A DNA stretch of 64,000 nucleotides from Sphingomonas sp. UNC305MFCol5.2 (GCF_000712135.1 NZ_JOOE01000002.1:1-64000), one strand, 5' to 3'. Shown: positions 45,356 to 53,713, numbered from the stretch's first letter. Program-made: numbers and translations. The notes: generated from the sequence alone by a model not told the origin.

Positions 45356-46413
45356 CTCACGCACTCGAAACCGGCGGCGGCCGCGGTTATCTGCGCATTG
45401 CGACCGAGGAGGCCTTTGCGACTCGCGAGCAGATCGATGGCCTGCTGCGGCTGATCCGCGAGGGCCGGGCCGACAAGGGCGTGACCTCGCTCTGGAGCTT
45501 CTACGGCCAGTCGCCTTCGGAACGCGCCGTGACGATCCTCGAACGGCTGCTCGATCTCGGGGATCGCCGGATCGCCGACATGGACGCGACGGGGATCGAC
45601 GTTGCCGTGCTCGCGCTCACCTCGCCCGGCGGCCAGCCGTTCGAGGCGGAGGAGGCAAAGGGAATCGTCCACCGCGCCAACGATCAGCTCTCCGCGGCGG
45701 TCGAGCGGCATCCCGCACGCTATGTGGGGCTGACCAGCATCGCGCCGCAGGATCCCGAATGGTCCGCCCGGGAAATCCGGCGCGGCGCGGCGGAGCTGGG
45801 CTTCAAGGGCGTGATGGTCAACAGCCACACCCAGGGCCGTTATCTCGACGAGCCTTTCTTCGATCCGATTTTCCGCGCGCTCGCGGAGGTCGGCCAGCCG
45901 CTTTACATCCATCCGCAATCGCCTCCCGACGCGATGATCGACCCGCTGCTCGAGGCGGGGCTGGACGGGGCGATCTTCGGCTTCGGGGTGGAAACGGGAA
46001 TGCATCTGCTGCGGCTGATGACCATGGGGATATTCGATCGCTACCCCGATCTGCAGATCATCGTCGGGCACGGCGGCGAAGCGCTGCCTTATTGGCTGTA
46101 CCGGCTCGATTTCATGCACCAGGCCGGCGTCCGCTCGGGTCGCTACGAACGGTTGAAGCCGCTGAAGAAGGGGCTGATCGATTGCATGCGCGAGAATGTC
46201 GTCGCGACCACCAGCGGCCTGCCCTGGGAGCCGGCGATCAAGCTGTGCATCGATGTGATGGGCGAGGATCGCGTGATGTACGCGATGGACTATCCCTATC
46301 AATATGTGGCGGACGAAGTGCGCATCCACGACAAGCTCGATTTGCCGCGGGCCACGCTTCGCAAGCTGATGCAGACCAACGCAGAGCGCGTGTTCGGCCT
46401 CACCGCGCGCTGA
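45352..46413 (+). CDS. LigW-like amidohydrolase-family decarboxylase
   Basis: A 353-residue amidohydrolase-superfamily protein. It closely matches the 5-carboxyvanillate decarboxylases LigW/LigW2 of sphingomonads: YLRIATEEAFAT, FGFGVETGMHLLRL, HGGEALPYWLYRLDFMHQAGVRS and YAMDYPYQYVADEVR. The metal ligands expected for LigW are present at nearly the same numbers: Glu19, His187, His240 and Asp313. Non-oxidative decarboxylases of this group (5-carboxyvanillate, gamma-resorcylate) use Mn or Zn to remove CO2 from a hydroxylated benzoate. The other genes of the biphenyl pathway (ligX, ligZ, ligY) are absent here, so the substrate may be a different hydroxybenzoate. Translationally coupled to the aldehyde dehydrogenase; convergent with the stilbene-oxygenase gene. 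Confidence 0.82.
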   Translation: MTHALETGGGRGYLRIATEEAFATREQIDGLLRLIREGRADKGVTSLWSFYGQSPSERAVTILERLLDLGDRRIADMDATGIDVAVLALTSPGGQPFEAEEAKGIVHRANDQLSAAVERHPARYVGLTSIAPQDPEWSAREIRRGAAELGFKGVMVNSHTQGRYLDEPFFDPIFRALAEVGQPLYIHPQSPPDAMIDPLLEAGLDGAIFGFGVETGMHLLRLMTMGIFDRYPDLQIIVGHGGEALPYWLYRLDFMHQAGVRSGRYERLKPLKKGLIDCMRENVVATTSGLPWEPAIKLCIDVMGEDRVMYAMDYPYQYVADEVRIHDKLDLPRATLRKLMQTNAERVFGLTAR

Positions 46414-46425
46414 GCGTGAGCGCCG

Positions 46426-47883
46426 CTATGCCGCCTGCGCGGGAAGCCAGTTGCCGTGAAGCCCGAAGCGCATCCGCACCGGGATGCGCGCGCTGGCGAT
46501 CGGCCCCTTGGCGATTTCGGTCGCGTCGAACAGCAACAGGTCGCTGGCGCGCTCCTCCAGCCGGTTGCAGATCTGGACGATCCAGCCATCGCCCTCGGGT
46601 GCGTCGGCACTGCGCGGGATGAAGCACGGCTCCTGAAGGCTGGAGACAGGGCCGCACCACCAGCTCTGCTCGGTGCCGGTCTCGTGGTCGACCATTCCCA
46701 GCGTGTTCATCACGGCGCCCCCCGCGCTGCCGCCCTTCAACTCGACCGGCTTGGTCGGGTCGATCACCAATAGCCATCCATAGCGATAAGGCAGGCCCTG
46801 ATAGCGATCGTCGATTCGCGGAAACTCGCCGGCCATGTTCGTCAGCCGCCGCTGGCTTTCGAATTGGTCGGTATTGGACGCCATGTTCACTGTCCAGCGC
46901 GTCAGGAAGCTCGCCGATTCGGCCGGATTGAACGGCGCGCCATGGACGTCGGGGAAGAAGGGAAACATGTTGTTCTTCGCCACCGGCGTGTCGAAATGGA
47001 TCCGGTCGCCCTCCTGATAAGCGTTCATCACATGGCTGGCGAAGCAATTGTCGGTGGTGAACCAGCGAATGTCCTCTGCCGTCGTGCCCTCGCGACGAGG
47101 AAGTACGCCGAGATGCACGGGCAGAGTCGTGTCGAACCCGAAATGCGGCTTGCCTTGTGCCAGCCTTTCCCAGCTGCCGGTGATCGGCACGACATGGAAC
47201 AGCGCATAATCGCGCGTGATCGCGAAATCGTGCATCATGCAATAATAGGGATTTTCGAACCAGATCTCGCGCTTCAGCGTGCCGTCGGGGGCAACTTCAT
47301 AATAGGTCATGTCGCGCGTGCAGATGCCTTTCGAGGCATAGCCGAAGCCGATCATATCGCCGGTCGCGGGGTCGATCTTGGGGTGCGCGGTGAAGGTCTC
47401 TCCCGTCATCCGCCCGCCGAAATCGGTATAGCCGATCGTCTCCAGCGTCTCGGGCTCCATCACCAGCGCCGGGCTGTCTTCCTTGAGCGCATAGAGCCTG
47501 CCGCCATGCAGGAACACATTTGTGTTCGCCGTGCCGCGGATCGTGCCCTTTGCCGCCGGATCGTCGGTCAGCGGATTGCGATAGGCGCCGAACAGCGATC
47601 GGCCCGCGGCATGTTCGAGCTTCCACTTGTCGGTCCGCGCCCAGCGCTGGCGGAAGTGCACGCGGCCGTTGTCGAAGCTGAACATCGCGACCATGCCGTC
47701 GCCGTTGAACGGGATGTCGTTGCCGAGCAGCGGCGGGAACTGCGGGTCGGGCTGTACGCGATAAAAGGCGCCGCGGATCTCGGGCGGGATGGTGCCTTCG
47801 ATCGCGAGATCGAAGGCGTCGCCCTCGACGCGCGACGGCGTGTTGAATCCGGTGAAGGCAGGCGTGTCCGGGAAACTGCTCAT
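46426..47883 (-). CDS. Lignostilbene dioxygenase-like carotenoid oxygenase (NOV1-like)
   Basis: A 485-residue member of the carotenoid cleavage oxygenase family. The four iron-binding histidines are His167 (FTAHPKI), His218 (CMMHDF), His284 (FASHVMN) and His476 (GLHGNW), the same numbers as I recall for the stilbene oxygenase NOV1 of Novosphingobium. Phe59, Tyr101 and Lys134, which in NOV1 hold the 4-hydroxy ring of the substrate, are also present. That supports cleavage of the central C=C of a 4-hydroxystilbene (lignostilbene, resveratrol type) to two aromatic aldehydes, rather than carotenoid cleavage. No signal peptide. Start at 47883 behind GAGAGAGG. Divergent from the benzoylformate decarboxylase gene with operator C between them. 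Confidence 0.88.
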   Translation of the reverse strand: MSSFPDTPAFTGFNTPSRVEGDAFDLAIEGTIPPEIRGAFYRVQPDPQFPPLLGNDIPFNGDGMVAMFSFDNGRVHFRQRWARTDKWKLEHAAGRSLFGAYRNPLTDDPAAKGTIRGTANTNVFLHGGRLYALKEDSPALVMEPETLETIGYTDFGGRMTGETFTAHPKIDPATGDMIGFGYASKGICTRDMTYYEVAPDGTLKREIWFENPYYCMMHDFAITRDYALFHVVPITGSWERLAQGKPHFGFDTTLPVHLGVLPRREGTTAEDIRWFTTDNCFASHVMNAYQEGDRIHFDTPVAKNNMFPFFPDVHGAPFNPAESASFLTRWTVNMASNTDQFESQRRLTNMAGEFPRIDDRYQGLPYRYGWLLVIDPTKPVELKGGSAGGAVMNTLGMVDHETGTEQSWWCGPVSSLQEPCFIPRSADAPEGDGWIVQICNRLEERASDLLLFDATEIAKGPIASARIPVRMRFGLHGNWLPAQAA

Positions 47884-47955
47884 GCGATCCTCTCTCCAAC
47901 CTCCGCTGTCGTGCGGATGCACGATCGGAATTCTGTTCGGATAGTCTAGCATGAA

Positions 47956-47967
47956 TTGATAAATCAA
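47956..47967. promoter_or_regulatory. Operator C between stilbene oxygenase and mdlC-like gene
   Basis: TTGATAAATCAA is a perfect match to the motif (arms TTGAT/ATCAA), followed by C as in the extended consensus. On the reverse strand its TTGATT can serve as a -35 for the oxygenase gene, with CTATCC 17 bases further. On the forward strand it ends 15 bases before the ATG at 47983, so it would block the decarboxylase promoter from downstream. Confidence 0.65.
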
Positions 47968-47982
47968 CTAAACATGCATTGC

Positions 47983-49536
47983 ATGAGCACTGTCCGCGAC
48001 ATCACCATCGCGCTTCTGCGCACCCTGGGCATGACGAGGGTCTTCGGCAATCCGGGGTCGACCGAACTGCCGCTGTTCCGCGATTTCCCCGCCGATTTCG
48101 AATATGTGCTGGGCCTTCAGGAAGCCACGGTGCTGGCGATGGCCGATGGTCATGCGCAGGCGACGCGCAACGCGGCTTTGGTCAACCTGCACAGCTCGGC
48201 GGGGGTCGGGCACGCGCTGGGCAATCTCTTCACTGCCTACAAGAACCAGGCCCCGCTGGTGGTCACTGCGGGGCAGCAGGCGCGCTCGATCCTGCCGTTC
48301 GAACCGTTCCTTCATGCCGAGCGCCCGACCGAATTCCCCCGCCCTTTCGTCAAATGGGCGTGCGAGCCGGCGCGCGCGGCCGACGTGCCGCGGGCGATCG
48401 CGCGCGCTTATCATATCGCCATGACGCCGCCGTTCGGCCCCTGTTTCGTATCGGTGCCCGTCGACGACTGGGACCAGCCCGGTGAGCCCGTGGAGGCGCG
48501 GACGCTGGCGATGAGCAATCCGGGCGACCGCGCCGCGCTGGACCAACTCGCGGCGCAGCTTCGTTCCGCGAAGAACCCCGCGCTGGTGCTCGGCGCCGGC
48601 GTGGCGCGCGATCAGGGATGGGAGGCGGCGATCGTGCTTGCCGAGGCGCAGCGCGCCTGCGTCTATGCCGCGCCCTTCGCCGCCCGCAATGTCTTTCCCG
48701 AGAGGCATCCCCTGTTCCGCGGGTTCCTCAAAGCCAGCCGGAGCGACGTCGTCGCGCGGCTCGCCCGCCACGACTTGGTGGTCATCGCGGGCGGACCGCT
48801 GAACTTGTATCATACCGAGGCGCCGGGACCGCACCTTCCCGCGGACACCGCTTCCTGGATCATCGACGACAATCCCGCCGTGCTGAGCTGGGCGCCGTCG
48901 GGCAACGCGATCCTCGCCAACTCCAGGATGGCGCTGGCGTATCTCGCCGCCGCCGGGGTCGGTGTCCAGCGGCCGATACCCGATACGCCGGCAAGTCCGG
49001 CGCCGCCGCCCGAGGGCATGAGCGACCGCCTGGTCATGACGCGGATCGCAGCGTTGCGCCCCACGGGAGCGATCGTCGTCGAAGAGGCGCCGTCGAGCCG
49101 AGGCGCGATGCAGGAATTGCTGCCGATGCTCACGCCCGACAGTTTCTACACGACCGCCAGCGGCGGGCTCGGCTATGCCTTGCCCGCCGCCGTCGGCATC
49201 GCGCTGGCGCGCCGCGGCGAGCGCGTGATCGCGTTGCTGGGCGACGGATCGGCAATGTATTCGATCCAGGCCCTGTTCAGCGCCGCCCGTGCCGCGGTGC
49301 CGCTGAGCGTGCTCGTCATCGCCAACCGGCGCTATGAGGCGCTCGAGCAGTTCGGGCGCCATTTCGGGCTGAGCCGGGTGGAAGGCACCGACCTTTCGGG
49401 AATCGACTTCTGCGCGATCGCCAGCGGACACGGCGTGGCGTCCCGCCGCGTGGAGACGCTGGAGGAGCTCGATGCCGCCCTCGCCTGGTCGTTCGGCGAA
49501 ACCGCGCCGACGCTGGTGGAAATAATGGTCCCCTGA
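47983..49536 (+). CDS. mdlC: Benzoylformate decarboxylase (ThDP-dependent)
   Basis: A 517-residue ThDP enzyme matching benzoylformate decarboxylase. Counted from the ATG at 47983 the catalytic positions of the Pseudomonas enzyme are conserved at identical numbers: Ser26 (GNPGSTELP), Glu47 (GLQEATV) and His70 (LVNLHSSAG); the later active-site His appears in NLYHTEAPG. The ThDP motif GDGSAMYSIQALFSA is complete. It turns an aryl-glyoxylate into an aromatic aldehyde plus CO2, cytoplasmic. The next gene is a PanE-like reductase 18 bases downstream. No ribosome site is seen; an in-frame ATG at 47974 is an alternative and leaderless translation is possible. Mandelate-specific genes (mandelate racemase/dehydrogenase) are not present, so the natural keto-acid may be substituted. 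Confidence 0.85.
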   Translation: MSTVRDITIALLRTLGMTRVFGNPGSTELPLFRDFPADFEYVLGLQEATVLAMADGHAQATRNAALVNLHSSAGVGHALGNLFTAYKNQAPLVVTAGQQARSILPFEPFLHAERPTEFPRPFVKWACEPARAADVPRAIARAYHIAMTPPFGPCFVSVPVDDWDQPGEPVEARTLAMSNPGDRAALDQLAAQLRSAKNPALVLGAGVARDQGWEAAIVLAEAQRACVYAAPFAARNVFPERHPLFRGFLKASRSDVVARLARHDLVVIAGGPLNLYHTEAPGPHLPADTASWIIDDNPAVLSWAPSGNAILANSRMALAYLAAAGVGVQRPIPDTPASPAPPPEGMSDRLVMTRIAALRPTGAIVVEEAPSSRGAMQELLPMLTPDSFYTTASGGLGYALPAAVGIALARRGERVIALLGDGSAMYSIQALFSAARAAVPLSVLVIANRRYEALEQFGRHFGLSRVEGTDLSGIDFCAIASGHGVASRRVETLEELDAALAWSFGETAPTLVEIMVP

Positions 49537-49554
49537 CGGCGGAGATCGGAGCGG

Positions 49555-50496
49555 ATGGAGGATCTTTCGGTAGCGGTGGTCGGTGCGGGCGCGATGGGCT
49601 GCCTGTTCGCCGCGCGGATGGCCGAGGCCGGCGCCAGGGTTACCGTGATCGACGTCGATGCGCGGCGGCTCGATGCGATCCGTAGCCGGGGGATCGTGCT
49701 GACCGACGATGCCGGTACGCGGGCCGTTTCCGTCCATGCTGCGCGGGCGGACGATTTTTCGGAGCCCGTCGATCTTCTGCTGCTCTTTACCAAGGGAATG
49801 CACAGCGCGGCGGCGATCGCCTCGATGGCGCATCTGCGGCATCGGGTTTCCGTCGCGCTGACGCTGCAGAACGGCGTGGGCAATGCCGAATTGCTTGCCA
49901 GCGCCTTCGGTGCCGATCGCGTGCTGATGGGGACCGCGCTGATTCCCGCCGATCTCACCGGCCCCTGTTCGGTCGAGACGCACGGCTTCGCCAGCCTGCA
50001 GCTCGGCGCATTCGGCAATGCCGGGGCGGAGACGGTGGACCGGGTGGGCGACTTGCTCGAACGCTCGGGATTCGCTGTCCATCGCCACCGGGCGATCGCC
50101 GTCGCTTTATGGGAGAAGGTGGCGTTCAACGCTGCGCTGAATGCCACCGGGATGATCTGCGAAGTGCCGAACGCCGGCCTCGACAATCTCGCCGGCCGCC
50201 GCATCGCGACGGCCGTGGTGGACGAGACAGTCGCCGTTGCGGCATCGAAAGGGCTGACAGTCGATCGCGAAGGCATCCTCGCGCATATCGATGCGGCACT
50301 GCGCGAACACGGCGCCCACAAGGCGTCGATGCTTCAGGATCGCGAGGCGGGAAGACCCGGCGAGATCGAGACGATCAACGGGGCGATCGCCGCCGAAGGA
50401 AGAAAGGCGGGCGTCGCGACCCCGGTGTGCGACACGCTCACCGATCTTGTCCGGATCATCGAAACGGCCAGCCCGATCGGGCGCGATACGGGTTAG
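49555..50496 (+). CDS. Ketopantoate-reductase-like dehydrogenase (PanE/ApbA family)
   Basis: A 313-residue Rossmann-fold reductase: VAVVGAGAMGCLFAARMAEAG (NADP loop), LLLLFTKGMHSAAAIA, LTLQNGVGNAE, and ALWEKVAFNAALNATGMICEVPN with the catalytic Lys/Asn; C-terminal KASMLQDREAGRPGEIETINGAI helix block. PanE reduces ketopantoate, but this catabolic copy next to a keto-acid decarboxylase more likely handles another 2-oxo acid or its hydroxy form. It would fit as an aryl-glyoxylate/2-hydroxy-acid dehydrogenase supplying the decarboxylase. Its end overlaps the end of the convergent marR gene by 4 bases. Confidence 0.82.
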   Translation: MEDLSVAVVGAGAMGCLFAARMAEAGARVTVIDVDARRLDAIRSRGIVLTDDAGTRAVSVHAARADDFSEPVDLLLLFTKGMHSAAAIASMAHLRHRVSVALTLQNGVGNAELLASAFGADRVLMGTALIPADLTGPCSVETHGFASLQLGAFGNAGAETVDRVGDLLERSGFAVHRHRAIAVALWEKVAFNAALNATGMICEVPNAGLDNLAGRRIATAVVDETVAVAASKGLTVDREGILAHIDAALREHGAHKASMLQDREAGRPGEIETINGAIAAEGRKAGVATPVCDTLTDLVRIIETASPIGRDTG

Positions 50497-50990
50497 GGAT
50501 CGAACAAATGCGGCGCGCTTTCGATCAGGCGGCGAGTCACCTTTTCCAAGGCCGTGTTGAGCTCGACGCGCTCGCCATCGCTCAGATCGGTCAACCATTG
50601 TTCGTAGAATTTGCCGCGTTCGCCGCGGATCGCGGCATGGACGGCCTTCCCCTCCGCGGTCAGCGAAACAAGGCTGCTCTTGCGGTTCCGCGGATTGGCC
50701 TCACGCTGCACGAAACCGCGCTGCTCCAGCGAACCGAGCGCGCGGCTCACTTCGGCGCGGTCCGAATAGGCGACGCTCGCCACCTCCGCTGCGCTGCACT
50801 TTCCGATCATTTCGACATGCGTGAGCACGCGCCATTCGGCGAGCGAAAGCTGTGCCGTATCCCGGACGTGCTGCGCCGTAACCCGATCGATCATCTTGCT
50901 GAGCAACAGGAGTCGATAGGGGATGTGCGAAGGGCCGAATTCGAATGGAGATCTGTCCGTCATAGCCTCTATGGACGTGTTGGTCCGCAT
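50493..50990 (-). CDS. MarR-family transcriptional regulator
   Basis: A 165-residue MarR-type regulator. Winged-helix core: LSLAEWRVLTHVEMIGKCSAAEVASVAYSDRAEVSRALGSLEQRGFVQREANPRNRKSSLVSLTAEGKAV (recognition helix RAEVSRALGSLE, wing R-N-R-K-S). An N-terminal helix (PYRLLLLSKMIDR) and a C-terminal helix pair build the dimer. ATGs at 50990 and 50963 are both possible. It is divergent from the DUF3237/CocE operon and operator D lies in the 117-base gap between them. I propose it as the regulator that binds the five related palindromes across the supercluster, released by a phenolic or CoA-linked intermediate; that is inference. Confidence 0.85.
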   Translation of the reverse strand: MRTNTSIEAMTDRSPFEFGPSHIPYRLLLLSKMIDRVTAQHVRDTAQLSLAEWRVLTHVEMIGKCSAAEVASVAYSDRAEVSRALGSLEQRGFVQREANPRNRKSSLVSLTAEGKAVHAAIRGERGKFYEQWLTDLSDGERVELNTALEKVTRRLIESAPHLFDP

Positions 50991-51071
50991 ATTGGTCTCT
51001 GCATCGCGATTCTCTAGCTGCCAGAATCGATATTGTCTTGCTGTTCAATGCGTCTGTATTGCGCAGCAGTG

Positions 51072-51100
51072 TTGACAAATCAACTAATCCGGCCTTTATC
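51072..51100 (+). promoter_or_regulatory. Operator D overlapping a TTGACA-17-TTTATC promoter
   Basis: TTGACAAATCAA (51072-51083, one mismatch to the motif, flanked by G and C as in the extended consensus) overlaps a -35 element TTGACA (51072-51077). A -10-like TTTATC follows after exactly 17 bases (51095-51100). The ATG of the first DUF3237 gene is only 8 bases after the -10, so transcription would start at or next to the start codon. Confidence 0.65.
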
Positions 51101-51107
51101 CGCCCCT

Positions 51108-51590
51108 ATGAGCGGACAGCATCCTTTCACGCCCGGGCTCGAATATGCCTTCACGATCTCGATCGTTCTGTCGAAACCCTATTGGGTCAAGCCAGGCGCG
51201 CGCGGGGATATCCGCGCAGCGATCTACGCCGCGGAAGGTGTGGTGGAGGGGCCACGGCTCAATGGCCGCGTGGTGCCGATGTCGGGGGGCGATTTCCCCT
51301 TGTCGCGCCCCAATGGCGTGATCGACTTCGACGCGCGCTACCTGCTCGAGGCCGACGACGGTGCGATCATCTATCTCGAGAATCGTGGGTTTCGGTGGGC
51401 GCGTAGTCCGGAGATTGCCGAGAAGATGCGGCGCAACGAGGCGGTCGCGTTCGACGATTATTACATGCGGGTCACGCCGCGCTTCGATGCGCCCGCCGGA
51501 CCGCACGAATGGATGTCGCAGCACGTCTTCGTGGGCGTGGCGGAAAAGGTCCCGAACGCCAACCGGATCCATTATTTCGTCGTGCTTTAG
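51108..51590 (+). CDS. DUF3237 protein 1
   Basis: A 160-residue protein of the DUF3237 family, recognisable by PGARGDIRAAIYAAEGVVEGPRLNGRVVPMSGGDFPLSRPNGVIDFDARYLLEADDGAIIYLENRGF. The function of this beta-barrel-like family is unknown; members recur beside aromatic and terpenoid degradation genes. No signal peptide. No ribosome site precedes the ATG and the promoter (operator D) sits directly before it, so the mRNA may be leaderless. It opens an operon with the CocE-type hydrolase and a second DUF3237 protein. Confidence 0.8.
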   Translation: MSGQHPFTPGLEYAFTISIVLSKPYWVKPGARGDIRAAIYAAEGVVEGPRLNGRVVPMSGGDFPLSRPNGVIDFDARYLLEADDGAIIYLENRGFRWARSPEIAEKMRRNEAVAFDDYYMRVTPRFDAPAGPHEWMSQHVFVGVAEKVPNANRIHYFVVL

Positions 51591-51599
51591 GGAGGCGAT

Positions 51600-53267
51600 G
51601 TGCGTTTTCGGCCGTTGATGCGCCCGGGGAGCGATCCGTTCAGCCACCCCACCAAGCCGCCGCTGCCGCCGGCCGACCATGCGCGCTGGACCGCGCGCGG
51701 GCTGACGATCGAACGCAACTGCCGCATCCCGCTGCGCGACGGCGTGGAGATATTCTGCGATCTCTATCGCCCCGAGCAGGCGAATTCGAACCTGCCCTTG
51801 CTGCTTGCCTGGGGCCCCTATGGCAAGCACGCGCGCACCAATCGTGTCTTCTGGCCGCGCTCGGGCGTCGATCCCGAATGGCTGTCGGACCTGACCGCGT
51901 TCGAGGCGCCCGATCCGGTCTGGTGGGGTGCGCAGGGCTATGCGGTGGCGGTGGTCGATCCGCGCGGTGCCTGGCTGTCGGGCGGCGACTTCCACCATAA
52001 CGGCATCCAGGAGGCCGAGGATTGCGCCGACGCGATCGAATGGCTGGGGCGGCTGCCCTGGTCGAACGGCCGCGTGGGGATGACGGGCGTGTCCTATCTC
52101 GCGGGCATCCAGTATCTGGTCGCGCCGCTGCGCCCCGGCCCCCTCGCCGCGCTCAATCCATGGGAGGGCTTTTCGGACTGGTATCGCGAATTCGCCTATC
52201 ATGGCGGCATCCTCGAAACGAATTTCCTGCCGCGCGCCTGCGACAATATCCAATGGTCGCTCAACCGCACCGAGGATAGCTGGGCGAACATCACCGGCCA
52301 CCCGCTGATCGACGACTATTGGCGTTCGAAGGAACTCGATCTGGAGGCGATCCGTCAGCCCGCTTATGTCGTCGCGAGCTGGTCCGATCAGGGATTGCAC
52401 CTGCGCGGAACGATCGAGGCGTGGCGCCGGATGGGCTCGGCCGAGAAATGGCTCGAGATCCACGGCCAGAAGAAATGGGCGCATTATTATATGCCCCGCA
52501 GCCGGGAGCGGCAGCGCGCATTCTTCGATCACTACCTGCGTGATCGGCCCACTTCCCTCGCGGCCTGGCCGAAGGTGCGGATCGAAGTGCGCGAGCGGCA
52601 TGGCGTGGCCGAGGAGCGCGCCGAAGCGGAATGGCCGCTAGCGCGCACCCGGTATCGCAGGCTGGCGCTCGACGCCGCCAGCGGGACGATGGGCGGCGAA
52701 GTGCAAACCGAAGGCGCGGTGCGCTATCCCGCGCGCGAGGGCAGCGTGTCGTTCGACCATCGCTTTGCCGAAGCCACCGAGATCACCGGCCATGCCGGCC
52801 TGAAACTCTGGGTCGAAGCGGAGGGCAGCGACGATCTCGACCTGTTCGTCGCGTTGCAGAAGATCGATGCGGCGGGCGCGCCCGTCGGCTTCACTTTCTA
52901 TGCCTTTTACGAGAATGGCCCGGTGGCGCTCGGCTGGCTGCGGGCCAGCCACCGGGCGCTCGATCCCGAACGTTCGCGCCCCGAGAAGCCGGTGCATCTG
53001 CACACCCGGGAGGATCGGCTCGCACCAGGTGAATGCGTGCCGGTCGAGATCGAGATCTGGCCGTTCTCGGTTCGCTTCGCCGCCGGCGAGACGCTGCGGC
53101 TGATCGTTTCCGGATCGGATATCTATCGCAAGGAAGAAGGCGCGATGCTGCCGTTTCCGCTGCACGAGCAGACCCGGAACGCGGGCACCCATGTCATCCG
53201 CACCGGCGGCGCGTATGATTCCGCGATCCTGCTGCCCTTCGTCCCGCCACAGGAATCCACCGAATGA
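51600..53267 (+). CDS. CocE/NonD-family hydrolase (X-Pro dipeptidyl-peptidase S15-like)
   Basis: A 555-residue alpha/beta hydrolase of the CocE group. IPLRDGVEIFCDLYRPE is the family opening, VVDPRGAWLSGGDF the acidic strand and GMTGVSYLAG the nucleophile elbow with Ser165. The C-terminal jelly-roll domain (TEITGHAGLKLWVEAEGSDDLDLFVALQ, GETLRLIVSGSD) is complete. CocE-type enzymes cleave aryl esters such as cocaine benzoyl ester, amides and acyl esters. It starts with GTG behind GGAGGCG. There is no signal peptide, so it acts on an ester already in the cytoplasm. Its stop overlaps the start of the second DUF3237 gene (ATGA). Confidence 0.88.
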   Translation: MRFRPLMRPGSDPFSHPTKPPLPPADHARWTARGLTIERNCRIPLRDGVEIFCDLYRPEQANSNLPLLLAWGPYGKHARTNRVFWPRSGVDPEWLSDLTAFEAPDPVWWGAQGYAVAVVDPRGAWLSGGDFHHNGIQEAEDCADAIEWLGRLPWSNGRVGMTGVSYLAGIQYLVAPLRPGPLAALNPWEGFSDWYREFAYHGGILETNFLPRACDNIQWSLNRTEDSWANITGHPLIDDYWRSKELDLEAIRQPAYVVASWSDQGLHLRGTIEAWRRMGSAEKWLEIHGQKKWAHYYMPRSRERQRAFFDHYLRDRPTSLAAWPKVRIEVRERHGVAEERAEAEWPLARTRYRRLALDAASGTMGGEVQTEGAVRYPAREGSVSFDHRFAEATEITGHAGLKLWVEAEGSDDLDLFVALQKIDAAGAPVGFTFYAFYENGPVALGWLRASHRALDPERSRPEKPVHLHTREDRLAPGECVPVEIEIWPFSVRFAAGETLRLIVSGSDIYRKEEGAMLPFPLHEQTRNAGTHVIRTGGAYDSAILLPFVPPQESTE

Positions 53268-53713
53268 CCAATGCGGACTGCACGCTGGAGCATGTCTTCG
53301 ACATCGAAGTGCTGTTCGGCGCGGATCGTCACATCTTCGGTCCACTGCCGGGCGGCGGCAATCAGGGGTACACGCCGGCCATAGGCGGCACGATCAGCGG
53401 ACCGCGCCTTTCGGGCCGCGTGATTCCCAATAGCGGCGCCGATTATGCGCTGGTCCGCGACGACGGCACGATCGAGCTGAGCGCCCATTACATGCTGGAG
53501 GCCGACGACGGCACGAGCATCTATATCCAAAATCGCGGCTATCTCGTCCGCGCCCCGGCCGGCAGTCCCCAGCCCTCCTATTTCCGGCTCACGCCTTATT
53601 TCCGGGTTCCCGCAGGACCGCACGACTGGCTTTCGCGCACGGTGATCGTGGGGGGAGGCGAGCGACGGACGGACCCCGACCGTTCGCTGTTTCGCTACTA
53701 CGCACTGACCTGA
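53264..53713 (+). CDS. DUF3237 protein 2
   Basis: A 149-residue DUF3237 protein: GGTISGPRLSGRVIPNSGADYALVRDDGTIELSAHYMLEADDGTSIYIQNRGYLVRAP aligns with the first copy, sharing the GPRLxGRVxPxSGxD and YMLEADDG blocks. It is translationally coupled to the CocE-type hydrolase. The pair brackets the hydrolase, which suggests the two act as a hetero-oligomer or on consecutive intermediates. Function unknown. Confidence 0.8.
   Translation: MTNADCTLEHVFDIEVLFGADRHIFGPLPGGGNQGYTPAIGGTISGPRLSGRVIPNSGADYALVRDDGTIELSAHYMLEADDGTSIYIQNRGYLVRAPAGSPQPSYFRLTPYFRVPAGPHDWLSRTVIVGGGERRTDPDRSLFRYYALT

Noticed and set aside
45352..46413. Aminocarboxymuconate-semialdehyde decarboxylase (kynurenine pathway) for the LigW-like gene
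   Set aside because: Same superfamily, but whole motif blocks and all ligand positions agree better with LigW, and no kynurenine genes are nearby.
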